5,045 bases of DNA from an uncultured Clostridia bacterium. GTDB taxonomy: Bacteria > Bacillota > Clostridia > Oscillospirales > Acutalibacteraceae. The notes beneath the pieces are model-generated. The model was not told where the DNA came from, did no database searches, and saw only the letters and a list, made by a program, of their open reading frames with translations. Positions within the stretch are counted from its first letter, which is position 1, and each line of letters starts with the position of its first letter. The translations under genes were made by a program, and so were the position numbers. Of the stretch, positions 4,913 through 5,045 are shown one piece after another. The stretch covers positions 1-5,045 of the forward strand of contig CAMVYG010000165.1 in NCBI GenBank assembly GCA_947171615.1, given 5' to 3'.

Positions 4913-5045
4913 ATGGCAAAAATCAATTTGCAGCAGTACTCCTTTGGATTTGACTGCCCCCTCTCCCCTCTGGAGAAAATTAAGACTACCGCGGAAATGG
5001 GTTACGCCGGCGTGGAATTTGCCCGTGAATATGCCGGTCTGCCGG
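4913..5045 (+). CDS. Sugar isomerase/epimerase-like TIM-barrel protein, 5' part only
   Basis: Only the first 44 codons are in the window. The pattern YSFGFDCPLSPLEKIKTTAEMGYAGVEF (residues 9-36) fits the start of xylose-isomerase-like / AP-endonuclease-2 superfamily barrels: a first strand, a helix beginning with LEKIKTTAEMGY, then a second strand GVEF whose Glu35 is commonly conserved. These proteins act as sugar (phosphate) isomerases, epimerases, inosose dehydratases (IolE type) or glycoside-cleaving lyases. AAGGA at 4898-4902 lies 10 nt before the ATG. It lies 112 bp after the dehydrogenase on the same strand with no promoter of its own seen, so co-transcription is likely. The specific reaction cannot be named from this fragment. 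Confidence 0.8.
   Translation, partial: MAKINLQQYSFGFDCPLSPLEKIKTTAEMGYAGVEFAREYAGLP

Overview
The window looks like chromosomal DNA of a low-to-mid-GC Gram-positive bacterium, most likely a Clostridia-type gut Firmicute (Oscillospiraceae or Lachnospiraceae). The reasons are strong AGGAGG ribosome sites, sigma-A type TTGACA/TATAAT promoters, a short zinc-binding type-3 prolyl-tRNA synthetase, and a Gfo/Idh/MocA dehydrogenase next to a TIM-barrel isomerase. The taxonomic call is inference from style and gene content; no marker here fixes the genus.

Layout. Positions 1-1362 (minus strand) hold two shikimate-pathway genes, aroE (shikimate dehydrogenase) followed by aroK (shikimate kinase). They overlap by 8 bp and are probably co-transcribed from a promoter at 1490-1519. 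As written, aroK is broken by a frameshift near 326-328, although every motif on both sides is intact; its 3' end lies beyond position 1. Positions 1363-1597 form a compact regulatory region in which the aroE promoter and the acpP promoter face each other, so the two transcripts should start about 35 bp into one another. Positions 1598-1888 hold a stand-alone acyl carrier protein gene with a textbook intrinsic terminator. Positions 1902-3427 hold proS with its own near-consensus promoter.

Positions 3428-3648 are a 221-bp AT-rich spacer with several inverted repeats, a promoter and a palindromic operator candidate. They lead into a second, probably regulated unit: a Gfo/Idh/MocA NAD(P)-dependent sugar dehydrogenase (3649-4800), a 112-bp gap with an 11-bp perfect inverted repeat, and the start of a sugar isomerase/epimerase-like TIM-barrel gene (4913 to the window end).

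Function. The left two thirds is housekeeping (chorismate synthesis, lipid synthesis carrier, translation). The right third looks like the head of a carbohydrate catabolic operon in which a dehydrogenase oxidises a sugar or polyol and a TIM-barrel enzyme isomerises, dehydrates or cleaves the keto product. The substrate cannot be read from the sequence. No mobile element, CRISPR array, tRNA or rRNA was seen. The long open frames opposite proS and the dehydrogenase are codon-bias shadows.
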